From Aplidium turbinatum (taxonomy: Eukaryota; Chordata; Ascidiacea; Aplousobranchia; Polyclinidae), in NCBI GenBank assembly GCA_918807975.1, contig OU964932.1:1736001-1800000 (forward strand): a DNA stretch of 64,000 bases, written 5' to 3'. Shown piece after piece: positions 22,922 to 32,599 of the stretch. The notes beneath the pieces are model-generated. The model was not told the DNA's origin. It saw nothing but the letters and a program-made list of their open reading frames with translations, and ran no database searches. The position numbers were made by a program, and so were the translations under genes. Position 1 is the first letter of the stretch. Each line of letters starts with the position of its first letter.

Positions 22922-24150
22922 CACGTGGTTCCTCCTCGCCTGACCTCTGATTGCGAAATCTTTATTATGTGACGTATTTCCAGAACATTCTGTGTAGCGG
23001 TACGTGCAAGCCGGGAATATTCTTTTGCTTTACTTGCTAGGTGTGGGTTGTTGTGATGTCACAAACAAGTTTACGTGTAGTAAAACTTGAGAACAATGAG
23101 TACTTATGATGTAACATTATGGTAGCCTACCTTCTCGAAGTTACTAAACCAAACAACCTGCCATAAATAGTAGCGTAATTTGCGTATTGTAGATGGTAAT
23201 TGGTAATCTAATACATGTAGAGATTAACATTGGTTGATTTGAGAGTTGAAGTTATTGAATACGAGTAGATGGGAGTTGGTGCTATGATAAATTGTGATCG
23301 AGATTAGAGTTATATGAGAAGCTGTGAGTGAATCACGTTAAAGTCGATTAAGAGTTAGAAGCGTTGGAATCTATTGCTGTTCACTGTTAGTTTGATTATG
23401 AGCTGGAAGTGTTGAGCCGTTCGTTGAAGTCCTTCAACTAAGAATTTTCATTTATTATCTCACTAGTAGAACTATTTGACCATTTAATTGACTGCTTTTT
23501 GGTAATATCCCATTAAACTACGTTGTAACGTCCGCTTTGTCTATTTGATTGCTACGTTACAGTGACGTATTTTGTTTGTCGTTGACCTTTGCTCTATTGA
23601 ACTGCCTGGTCAGTTTCTTCTGTCTAGATTGCTTCCAACAACACGACACATGAATTTGAATTGGTTTTCACGTGTTCTTTTAATGTGCGTTTTTAGACAA
23701 TCTTTTCAACACAGGTAACTTTGAGATTTCTTATTTTTGCGACCGTCTAGAGAAAAGCAATTTTGTAGAATGAAACAAAAACGATTTACAGTACAATTAC
23801 GAATTCCCTTTCTCAAGGATTGGCAATTATTGAAAAAACGAAATGAATAGGTCATAATGGTTGTATAATTCGATGTAAACTGACGTTTTATCGTTGACTA
23901 ATAAGTTACTGATTTAACGAAAACAGACCACAGGTGCCAAACGCAGATGCGACAGAGGCCAAACATTATAAGAGAAACAAAAACAGGTGGCTTTTTTAGT
24001 ACAGTGGTCTGCAAAAAGAGAAAAAAGCCAAATATTAACAAACGAGTCACAAATGAATGCAGAGGGCTTAAGTAAGAAATTTGGCAGTAACATACGTCAT
24101 TAAACCTTTCCAAGTCTTTTTCCTGGTAAGAGATAGAAAGAATCGTGACA
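22922..24150 (-). mobile_element. Relic of the family B element, reversed
   Basis: Segments at 23105-23190, 23390-23520 and 24093-24150 match 4975-5290 of the family-B element in reverse order and orientation (for example TTACCAGGAAAAAGACTTGG). The relic is interrupted by the LTR at 23524-24092. Confidence 0.6.
23524..24092. mobile_element. Solo LTR, unassigned LTR family
   Basis: Starts TGTAACGTCCGC and ends GGCAGTAACA, with the 5-bp duplication tacgt on both sides (23519-23523 and 24093-24097). The sequence outside the duplications is continuous in the related element near 5010-5040, so the boundaries are supported independently. No internal region remains. Confidence 0.75.
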
Positions 24151-24199
24151 CTCTTCAACTGTTAGGGTAGTTTAGTGACAGGACTGATTCTTAACTTAA

Positions 24200-24464
24200 G
24201 TTTTGAATCTTTATCCTCGGACTGACAAAGCCTTGATAGGTTATTCCTGGTAGTTTCGCATACTTGTAGAGGCTCTTGACGCAGGGCCGGTTACCGAGAT
24301 TGGCAGAGTGAAGTTTTCCGATTGTTGCCGGGGAATTATTCCATTCACTAGGTGCCGCTGAATGGAGAGCAGTCCTGAAATGCGTTGCTCAAGCGCACAC
24401 CCCGAGAGTCGAACCAGCGCAGCGTGATCTTGAGCCGGGCGCGTAACCACTGAGCTATCGGGGC
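24200..24464 (-). repeat. tRNA-derived SINE, full-length minus copy
   Basis: The minus-strand head starts at about 24464 with the box A region; the box B-like GGTTCGACTCTCGGGG is near 24400. The body follows (GGACTGCTCTCCATTCAGC, AATAATTCCCC) and ends near 24200 with a short AT-rich tail. Same family as 9940-10254. Confidence 0.85.
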
Positions 24465-24469
24465 CTATG

Positions 24470-25185
24470 AAGGAAGTTTATAGCCCCTGATGACAGCAGA
24501 ACCGCTGCTGGCGTAACAAAGCTTCGATGGTACAAAGGTAACGCAATGAGTCTCAAGTTCTTTTATTCGTGAGTTAGAATTGAAATTTTGAAAAGTTATC
24601 TTATGAGTCTGAGTTAAAATTGTTTTGTGCAGAGGTATATAAACCACTTTCAGAAAAAAGCAAACAGTTACGTAATTTGAAATTGGCAAATTCCAACAAT
24701 ATGTTTACGAACTAGGGTGAACTCCTGCTAGTGAGATTCCATTACAGAGGTGAACTGCGGGTATACTGAACAAGATTGAAAGCAATCAATGGCCATTTTG
24801 ACAGCCTCACTTGGGAAAGTTGCGGGTGGTAAGTTATTTGAGTAAAAAATGATCCATCAAAATTATCCCGGTGCACAACAAGTGATCCTTTTTCAAGAAA
24901 CGCAAATATTATGTGAGAATTACATTTTGCACAAGGTCGAAAGCAGTAGATATTCATCATGGATCCCTACATATCAAACCGTCTCAACAACAGGGTGGGC
25001 TACATGATTGACAGATTCTATATGTAATTTAAAATTTTTAGTCACCAAAAAAAACTATTCAAAATATCTTGAGTATAGTCTATTGCAGACATAGAGCCTG
25101 CTAACTAGTAATAGTAAACACATGACAACCGTTTATAAACATAAAAATAACAAGAGAAAATCAATGCTGAATGTACGATAATAGT
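24470..25185. other. No gene seen
   Basis: Several 70-codon ORFs lie here on the minus strand, none with a recognisable motif or repeat signature. I regard them as chance ORFs. Confidence 0.45.
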
Positions 25186-25193
25186 TTAATGAT

Positions 25194-26748
25194 CAGAGGT
25201 GGGCAGTAGCGCGCTACTTTTTAGTTGGAGTAGCGGCGCTATTTTTTTCCAAACTAGCGGTAGCGGCGCTACTTTTTTTCAGTCGCACTCCCGCTACTTT
25301 TTAATTTAAAGTGAAAAAAATAGTCATTTTTTTCACAACACTGGCGTGGTCAAGCGGTTACATTATATAGCCTAGCCTATATAATCGGTTTGGTTGCAAA
25401 GTTTCGGTCTTTTGAGTATCTCGTTTTCTGGTGTGGAGCTGCAATCCTGCGATCAAGGTATGAAATCGATAATGTTCATTTTACTAATAGCCAAAGTAAA
25501 GTTGTATATGGTTTATAGAATATAGACTACACGCAGTGAGCATTGCCTCATCAGTCATCACCGATGCTAAGACGTCCAAAAATAAGGTTTTATCGTATTG
25601 GTTAAAGTAAAACTGTTGACAAATGGTTAGTTAAGATATTTGTTGCTGATAAAATTTTCTTACACGATGGTTTTTGTTAAAAGAAATCATTACAGGGCAA
25701 TTTTGTGTGATTTGTTTTGCTTAAAACTTAGAAGTTACAACATAGTTTATCTTATTTCTAAACAGCTCATTTATTTCTAGCTGACGTCAACTTCTTCGGC
25801 GAATATCTCCGTGTGATGAAGCCTATCTGCCAGGCTTTAGACATTCTCCAGGGCGAGTCCAAGGCGTATTACGGAGTCTTGTATCCAACCATTACAATTT
25901 GCGCGAAGAAGTTGACCGAGATCAGTGATCTTGTGACCTGTGGAGCTGAGAGTGAAAGTCCTTGAAGGGGTGAAGAAACGATTCAACAAGTGCTTCAACA
26001 ACATGAAATGCATTATGGCATCATGTCGTCATCCCTCCTTCAAGACGTCGTGGTTACAATTTCTGCACTACGTTTCCACGGATGATGCTGACGCACTGCG
26101 AGAAAAAGCCAAGACAGATGTAATTCGACTGTTGCCGGAGACATCAAGACAGGTTGATACCAAGAAGGGTGACACCAACACCAGTCACGACTCCAAGGAT
26201 GAATTTTTTGGTGTGTTGGCGCCATCCCGTGAAACGTCGGTGCAGAAGGAAACAGCAATTGTGGACGCCTTTTTTCGGACAAGAGCAAGTCCTTGGCTTG
26301 AGCTTTTCGAATACCGAGTTAAAACATCTGTTCATTAAATACAACATCCCCATTCCTTCCAGTGCTGCGATGGAGAGACTGTTCTCTGTTAAAAAAGATG
26401 TGGTTAAAGCCAAAGCGGGCAGGACTTAGTGACTCTCATTTTGAAATGCTTGTGTTTTTGAAAGATGCGTAACACTAAATTTCCTTTAGAATGTGTTTTC
26501 TATAACGACGCTAAAATGACAGATTAAACGAATGATAACATTCGTTTTCAAGGTCATTTTTGCGTCACTAGGGACTTGAGTGTTTCCTAGTGTCATTTTA
26601 GACAAAAGTAGCGGAAGAAGTAGCGGTAGGGCACCCTACTTTGGTCCGAGTAGCGGTAGCGTGCTACTTTTGTAAATTAGTAGCGCGCGCTATTTTGGTC
26701 CAAGTAGCGGTAGCGCGCTACTTTAAAAGTAGCGGGTGCCCACCTCTG
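25194..26748 (+). mobile_element. hAT element, family E (TIR CAGAGGTGGGC)
   Basis: Ends CAGAGGTGGGCAGTAGCGCG and GTGCCCACCTCTG are flanked by similar octamers (ttaatgat at 25186-25193, ccaatgat at 26749-26756). Both subterminal regions are dense in TAGCGGTAGCG words. The plus strand carries transposase pieces: DVNFFGEYLRVMKPICQAL-like coding near 25800, then the C-terminal IKYNIPIPSSAAMERLFSV motif (about 26330-26390). The frame is not continuous, so it is non-autonomous. Confidence 0.85.
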
Positions 26749-26850
26749 CCAATGATATATGTATAGTTTTGCAAAAAACTATAACCAGAATATTCTCAAT
26801 ATCTTATTATCTTATTTCTTAAATATCTATATCTTAAATCTTAATATTCT

Positions 26851-26875
26851 AGTCAAGTGGGTACCCCACTTGACT
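26851..26875. repeat. Short perfect palindrome
   Basis: AGTCAAGTGGG and CCCACTTGACT face each other around a TAC core, able to form an 11-bp hairpin. It lies about 170 bases beyond the stop of the CYB5R4-like ORF; no function is evident. Confidence 0.5.
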
Positions 26876-27046
26876 ATATTATAGGGCCAAGAACAGCACA
26901 CAATTTCAATACTACATTAACACTTGTTAACATTTTCAACTATTGTGTAGAAAGGAGCGTTCTTCCTGGCTGTCAGCACAAGGCTGAGTACAAGAAATGG
27001 AAATCAAGTACAGCTCATCTACACATATCACGCAAAAGCATCTTGT

Positions 27047-28654
27047 TCAATTGGTGAAACTGTGGATTTCAGGTGGTTTTATACCAAGCTCTGTCAGCAG
27101 TTTCAGAGTGAGCTTAGTAAACAGTGGAGTCCCACACACACATGTAAATTTTGACAAACTAACTCTGTCATAAATATGTCGAAGGTGAGGGAGAGTGATA
27201 CGTCCTGTTTGACCTTTCCAATCCACCCCAGCATTGGATAAAATATTTTCAACATGGAATTGTGCAGGAAATTTTTTCACCAATTTTTCTAAATCAGTTT
27301 TGCATAAAATGTCTTTGGATTGTTTATTAAAGAAAAGCAAATAAACTTGTTTGTTAGTCTTGTGCAGACAGTGATGAAGGATCCTTATCATTGGAGTGAA
27401 ACCAGTTCCAGCACACAACAACACAACGCACTGATACGGGGATATAACACTGAGATTAAAACTTCCTTCATAGGAACTGATGAAAATATTATCATTGACT
27501 GCCAGATTTTTTAAGTAGGATGTAAAGGTACCAAAGGCATAGATCTTAACCATAGCATAAATACTGTGGTTATCAGCCATAAGTTTATCATTTGTTATGT
27601 CAGCAACAACTGCTGTGTAAGGTCTGGAAATAGACATATCTTCAATGACAGCCTGAAGGTACACATGACAACCAGCTGGAATGTGCATAAAACAAGTCTC
27701 AGGAAGGTGAAAGTGATAAAGAAATGTGTCATGTGTCACTGCAGTTATATCAACTAGTTTGCACGAACGAAAGCGTAATATGTGTAACTTTCTATCATGA
27801 GTTTTTCCATGATTTTTAGAAAATTCTCCCAAAACCTCCCATTGCAAATGTCTTGCCTTTTTTCTTAGTTCGATTTCAATAATGCCACTATTTTCCAACA
27901 CTTTTACACTTAATGGTGGCTCAACTTGTTCATGAAGATTTACATCAATAATCATGACTTCATCATCAACAAAAATCTCCCCTTTTATTGAATGTCCATT
28001 TTCTTCAAGATCGCAAACTGCATTGGTCTCAGTTAATGAACTACAGCCAGTAGAACAAATAACTTTGATTTTTTCATCTGTTTGTGACCAATCTGTCCTT
28101 AAACTTTCAAACACAGGTGATGATACCATAACTTGAGGGATGCTGGTGCTATTGCTTGGTGGGCTGATACATGCTTCGCTTTTTTGCCTCAATGATCCTA
28201 ATTTGGGAAGATTGACAGATGAAGGAACTAAAAAAGTGGAATTTTGGTGTGATGTTTTTTGTTCAGACAATTTGCCAATTAAACACGCTCTTAGCATTGA
28301 TTCAAAGTTCACCCATCTGTGGATTTCGTCAAACAATTCTGTGCCATCCTTTCCTGCTCCTCTCAGTAATTCATCTTCACCTCCAGGGTGATAACTCATG
28401 TATTGTGTGACATTATATACAAACCCTCTGATAGCCATCCATGCATCACCAACTTTATTATGATTTTTCAATTCTTCCATGGAAATATGAAGCATACTTG
28501 ATCCAGTGCCTCTAAGGTCAGTGCCAGATTTTGTTAATTTAATCCAGTCCATCAATGAATGTCCCTTTTTGAGGGGGACCTTTTTGGCAGGAGCAATGGG
28601 TTGGGAAATGCCAAGACGCTGTGGACTGTTTTGTGATGGAAAACTTGGCTTCAT
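27047..28654 (-). CDS. CYB5R4: Cytochrome b5 reductase 4 (NCB5OR), intronless
   Basis: Encodes a soluble flavohaemoprotein that passes electrons from NAD(P)H through FAD to a b5-type haem; the mammalian protein is linked to the endoplasmic reticulum, fatty-acid desaturation and redox balance. The 535 residues (about 520 in human) hold all three family modules. These are an N-terminal leader with VPLKKGHSLMDWIKLTKSG; a cytochrome b5 domain (about 53-130) with haem ligands in HPGG (89-92) and H112; a CS/p23-like domain (about 188-275); and the reductase domain (about 290-535). The reductase has RPYT at 344-347 for FAD, GTFTS at 375-379, AGTGFTP at 415-421 for NADH, and the family-typical C-terminus EIHSFTN. 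The start is chosen because the N-terminal region matches the family directly after it. The whole reading frame has no intron, unlike the multi-exon vertebrate gene, so it may be a retrocopy. No poly(A) tail is evident past the stop. Confidence 0.93.
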   Translation of the reverse strand: MKPSFPSQNSPQRLGISQPIAPAKKVPLKKGHSLMDWIKLTKSGTDLRGTGSSMLHISMEELKNHNKVGDAWMAIRGFVYNVTQYMSYHPGGEDELLRGAGKDGTELFDEIHRWVNFESMLRACLIGKLSEQKTSHQNSTFLVPSSVNLPKLGSLRQKSEACISPPSNSTSIPQVMVSSPVFESLRTDWSQTDEKIKVICSTGCSSLTETNAVCDLEENGHSIKGEIFVDDEVMIIDVNLHEQVEPPLSVKVLENSGIIEIELRKKARHLQWEVLGEFSKNHGKTHDRKLHILRFRSCKLVDITAVTHDTFLYHFHLPETCFMHIPAGCHVYLQAVIEDMSISRPYTAVVADITNDKLMADNHSIYAMVKIYAFGTFTSYLKNLAVNDNIFISSYEGSFNLSVISPYQCVVLLCAGTGFTPMIRILHHCLHKTNKQVYLLFFNKQSKDILCKTDLEKLVKKFPAQFHVENILSNAGVDWKGQTGRITLPHLRHIYDRVSLSKFTCVCGTPLFTKLTLKLLTELGIKPPEIHSFTN

Positions 28655-28879
28655 TTGGATTTTTGACTGAAGTACTGAGCTTATTCAAATTGTCTAATTC
28701 AAAGTTACTGCTAGGACTTCTTAAAATTTTTGAACACACTCAAGTTGTCATCAGCCTAGAATTAACAACATAAGTCTGAATACTACAAAATGCAGTGTGA
28801 TGACCATTTTTTTTTCTAGAAAAAAATGCAAGTATGGGTAAGTGACTCATAATGTCAATTTTAATAAATATGCAGTTGC
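28655..28879 (-). other. Upstream region of the CYB5R4-like gene
   Basis: No TATA box or other clear promoter word can be assigned. A possible acceptor (TTGTTAATTCTAG on the minus strand, near 28757) would allow a spliced non-coding first exon, but this is only a guess. The minus ORF at 28539-28739 overlaps in another frame and is a shadow. Confidence 0.3.
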
Positions 28880-29075
28880 TTTAAGCGCTTGAACAACACA
28901 TTTTAAGGACTGCTCTCCATTCAGAGGCACCTAATGGATGGAATAATTCCCCACAACAACACTTCAACAATCGAAAACTTTATTCTGTCAATCTCAGTAA
29001 CCGGCCCTAATAATATCAAAAGCCTATAGAAGTATGCGAAACTACCAGGAGGAAAAAGATTCAAAACCAAACCAA
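28880..29075 (+). repeat. tRNA-derived SINE, head-truncated
   Basis: Begins at the end of the tRNA-like head (GCGCTTGAACAAC) and contains the full body (GGACTGCTCTCCATTCAG to CGAAACTACCAGG), followed by an A-rich end. Box A and box B are missing. Confidence 0.8.
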
Positions 29076-29372
29076 GTTGTACTGACATTTCACTAGGGGT
29101 TGTAAGATTCAAAATTTCATCGTTAAACAATGAGTCTACAAGAAAGTTATGCTACATGTTATAATTTTAACACACAAAAAGTTTTAATCAAATCTGCTAC
29201 AAATTAACCCCTCCAAGGGCACAGTGAAAAAAGTTGGAGGGCGCGCCAACAAAAAAGGAGCTGAATGAGAAAAGCTTGGGTGTTCATCAGGACAACTATC
29301 GTTTCTAGCACTAGTTGCAACGTTCATCTGATGAAGATGAAAGTAAAACAACAATGGGTTTATTGCCTCACT

Positions 29373-29407
29373 GACGTTTTGCGCACAATGACAATGTGCA
29401 TCCTCAG
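29373..29407 (-). ncRNA. Hammerhead-like RNA hairpin
   Basis: The minus strand reads CTGAGGA, then a stem TGCACA/TGTGCG, then CAAAACGTC. The layout is that of a hammerhead core with one core substitution; GTC could be a cleavage triplet. CTGATGAA words occur again just upstream at about 29284 and 29330. Low-confidence RNA motif within repeat DNA. Confidence 0.35.
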
Positions 29408-29601
29408 AGCGAATAACATACAAAATAAAATTTACAAAGTTATATATTTACAAAAATTTGCAATGTTATATTAAAACCCAGCTGAATAGTATTCAACCAA
29501 GCGCAAGCTGCTTATGCCTTTACTACATTTCTTTCACTTCAATATTTTCTTACATTCACCTTCATGGTTAGGTTAGAGTTTTGGTTGGGAGTAAAAATTA
29601 G

Positions 29602-29985
29602 TCATCGTCGGCTCCAGCTCGTGTCCGAGCATTGGTTTGTCTTCAAATCGAATTTGGCTTTGGACGGTGATGTCGTATGTGGCTTTGGAGGTCCAGTTAA
29701 TGACGGAAAAGACGTGGGCAAAAGGCACATTGTATGGAGGGTGGGGGGGGGTGGTAGTTTTAACTTTTCTTTTCTAATGTTTTGTTTTTCTTGGGCTTTT
29801 TGTATCCTGTTTTTTTTGAAAATTTCCGTGCCTTCCCTAGTTCTATTTCTCCAGAGTAATCTGTCACTAGCAAGTTGTTCCCATAAATCCAGCTCAATGT
29901 TTGCATGGTTGAGGGAGACTTTGTTTGAAACAAATGTTGGAAAGTAAAAATTAGTAAAGCAAAGATAAAGCAGCAAAGACACAAA
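29602..29985 (-). pseudogene. LINE ORF C-terminal fragment
   Basis: The minus strand encodes NIELDLWEQLASDRLLWRN, TREGTEIFKKNR and a basic KAQEKQNIRKEK run. This is the WExxAxDRxxWR region near the C-terminus of endonuclease/RT LINE proteins. The Cys-rich end expected after it is not preserved. No upstream RT domain follows, so it is a short 5'-truncated copy. Confidence 0.7.
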
Positions 29986-30166
29986 AAAGCTACTTTACCC
30001 TATATTTTTTGTTAATTCCAATCTATGATGAAATACTACTTTTGACCAAGGAAGAGTTGTACACCAACTCCCAAAAAACAGATTCCTCAAGGTATTCCTT
30101 GAACTACTTACCACAAAACTCCTCATTGGTACCAAATTTTGATTGCTTGCACAAAACAAAACTTTG
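29986..30166. other. No gene seen
   Basis: Short AT-rich spacer ending at the ctttg target duplication of the next transposon. Confidence 0.4.
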
Positions 30167-30719
30167 CAGGCCTCGAAATTTGTACTTTTTTCCGGCGGTC
30201 AAGCATGTCCTACCGGACTAGCCCTTTCAGCGGACATTTAATATCTCAACCGGACATATTTTTTGCATGTAGATTTTGCACAAAATTACACTACAGTATT
30301 GTGTAGTCGTGTTTGTAGAAGAAGATTTTCTACAACAGAAAAACTCTGCAATGGTTGATGGCTTAATTAACCGACCCTGCAGATTGCTTGCAAATAAATC
30401 AGTGCGTTAATGACAGTCGTGTAATGACGCAATAAACACAATTGAAAATAACAATCCAAATTTCCTTATTACAAAAGCAACTACGATCACTTATTCTGTG
30501 GTTTTTGCGTTATATAACCGTTGTGCCAAGCGATTACTGCCGGCGCGGGGTCGTAAATTTCCAGCTCAGGACCGTCCAGACAAATGCGCATTAGTGACTC
30601 AATAGTGTTAGCCTCTCAAGGATGTACATTGTACACCAATCACCTAATATTCTTTTCAGCAAAGAAAAACACCTCTCAACATGTGAGGAAGAAAATGGCA
30701 GTGTTAGTGTTAATTTTTA

Positions 30720-30840
30720 TCTGATGGTGTGAGACAAATGTGTCTAACACCCTCCCTTCCTTACAGAAATTTTATTTCTATCTAATGGTGCCAGACAAAT
30801 GTGTCTAACACCCTCCCTGCTGTGCAGAAATTCTATTTCT
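30720..30840. repeat. 61-bp tandem duplication
   Basis: Two adjacent units share AGACAAATGTGTCTAACACC and CAGAAATT..TATTTCTA with only a few differences. The shared core contains the palindrome AGACAAATGTGTCT. It lies just left of the nested hAT. Confidence 0.75.
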
Positions 30841-30848
30841 ATCAGTAT

Positions 30849-32058
30849 CAGTCCTTCCACTTTCAAATTTTCAATTTCCCTAAATTTAGTGTACAGTTTG
30901 CTTAAATTTCCCTAAATCAAACCTTGAAATTCCCTAACAATTCTCTTAAAATAAAAGAACAAATATGTGTTGGAAAAAGCATAAAAAACCCAGGTTTCTA
31001 TATGTAGCCACAGATAAAAAAAAAATCAAATGATACACATGAGAATTTGATAAGCACACAAAACAAATGGCAAAAAATGAAACAACAAAAGAATCTCACT
31101 CAATCAACAGAAATTTCTAAAATTATCCAATTGTTTCTGGATCTTTTACTGCCACAATTATGCATTAACAAAATTACAATATACACAATTACAAACCAGT
31201 CAAAATTTTGTTCTGAGTTCTCTTGCCTCTTCATACTGTGTGAAGCCATGTCATATCAATTCATTGATAATACAAAGAGAGAAAACTTTTTGTCTGTTGC
31301 GAGAATAGCATGGTAGGCTACAATTATATATACACAATATGAATAAGATAGCACCATGGCCATTGGCCATATCAATCTAGATACCACAACAGACAGGAAG
31401 CAGCAAAAGTCTATATCAGTCATCGAGTCAGCTTCCCTCTTTTTAATGTGACAAATGTCAAGCATCGGCAAATTACGTTTTGTTATTTTTCCAGTTTTCC
31501 TTTTGTTACTTTGCCGTTTACTACATGTTTGCACCAGCAATGAAAAATAAAATTGAAAAGAAATTAAAAATACAACAAGTTTTCTGAACTTCTTATTTTG
31601 AGAGTCTTCAAAGGAACTTTTAAAAATGCATTTTGATGTCAGAGAAGTCTCCACCAAATAAAAAGTTACAATAAAATACAAGTGATACGTAAACAAACAC
31701 GTTTTTAAAGCTGGGCTGCCTAAAACACAATTTGAAGGCACTTTGCAGCAGCCAGCCTCGAAAATTCTATAACATAGCGAAACAGTGTAAGGCAATTTAA
31801 ATTTTCAACTATACTGACTCCTGCGACCTGGCATGAAAATTTCCTGTGAATTTCCAGTGTTGCAATACAAAAAGCTAAATTTAGAACTTCTTTTTTCAAA
31901 AATTACCAGTCAAATTCTAAGTCATAAAAAAAATTGATTTTGTTTTGTAAAATTTAAATTTCCCTAAATATTTCCCTAAAACAAGCATTTCCCTACAGCC
32001 AAAAATTTACTGCAAATTTCCCTAATTTAGGAAAATTTCCCTAAAAGCGGAAACACTG
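30849..32058. mobile_element. hAT-type element (CCCTAAAT-rich), nested
   Basis: The right end reads inward as CAGTGTTTCCGCTTTTAGGG and the left end as CAGTCCTTCCACTTT. Both subterminal regions hold many AATTTCCCTAAA words. The flanks atcagtat and atcagcgt (30841-30848, 32059-32066) agree at 6 of 8 bases. The interior ORFs (31047-31795) show no transposase motif. A stretch at about 31385-31470 is a dispersed repeat found again at about 52495-52610. Confidence 0.7.
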
Positions 32059-32599
32059 ATCAGCGTGAATAAGGTCGCCACATTCGGCTAAGCACGTGCG
32101 GAACTTGCTTCTCTGTGATGTTTCTTTTAACAAACAGTCAATGTAACGCAATAATCCTCATTGTTAAAATTAGAATACATATCTTGCCGAAAAGTTCAGA
32201 CAACTTTATTTCAAGGCAACATTGCAAGGCGTTGAAATGATGTAAAAATGGCTACTTTTGCGATCAGCTCATTAACCATGCCACTCTAATGTGATCTTTA
32301 AAGCAATTGCCTGCACTATTATTGTTTCAGCTCCGTATTTGTTCGCGTTAAACAAACAATTTGTAATAATTCAAATTTAAAATATATTTTTGTTGCATTA
32401 GCTCTATTTTTGTCAAGAATTTTGCGGCGGTCATTTATGACCGACCAATGAGTCAACTTCGGCAAACATTTGAGGTCATGTCCGCCATGACCGCCGGATA
32501 TTTCGAGGCCTGCTTTGGACATGATTCAACTCATTTATGATGCAATTTTTATAAAAACAAGTGTGATTTTTAGCTTCAAATTTAAATTTTTTCTCTCCA

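Larger units (their letters stand above)
30167..32512. mobile_element. TIR transposon (CAGGCCTCGAAAT ends), 5-bp duplication
   Basis: The ends are inverted: CAGGCCTCGAAATTT on the left, and CAGGCCTCGAAATATCCGG reading in from the right. Both are followed by GGCGGTCA and TCCGG words. The flanks are ctttg (30162-30166 and 32513-32517), so the duplication is 5 bp. The terminal CAG suggests a hAT relative making short duplications (Repbase separates hAT5 and hAT6 groups). No transposase motif is readable. A second hAT is nested at 30849-32058. Confidence 0.7.

Noticed and set aside
25345-25380. GGCGTGGTCAAGCGGTTA looks like the 5' part of a tRNA-Leu or tRNA-Ser gene
   Set aside because: The same bases are part of the family-E hAT transposase coding stretch (reverse copy at about 37065), and no box B or acceptor stem follows.
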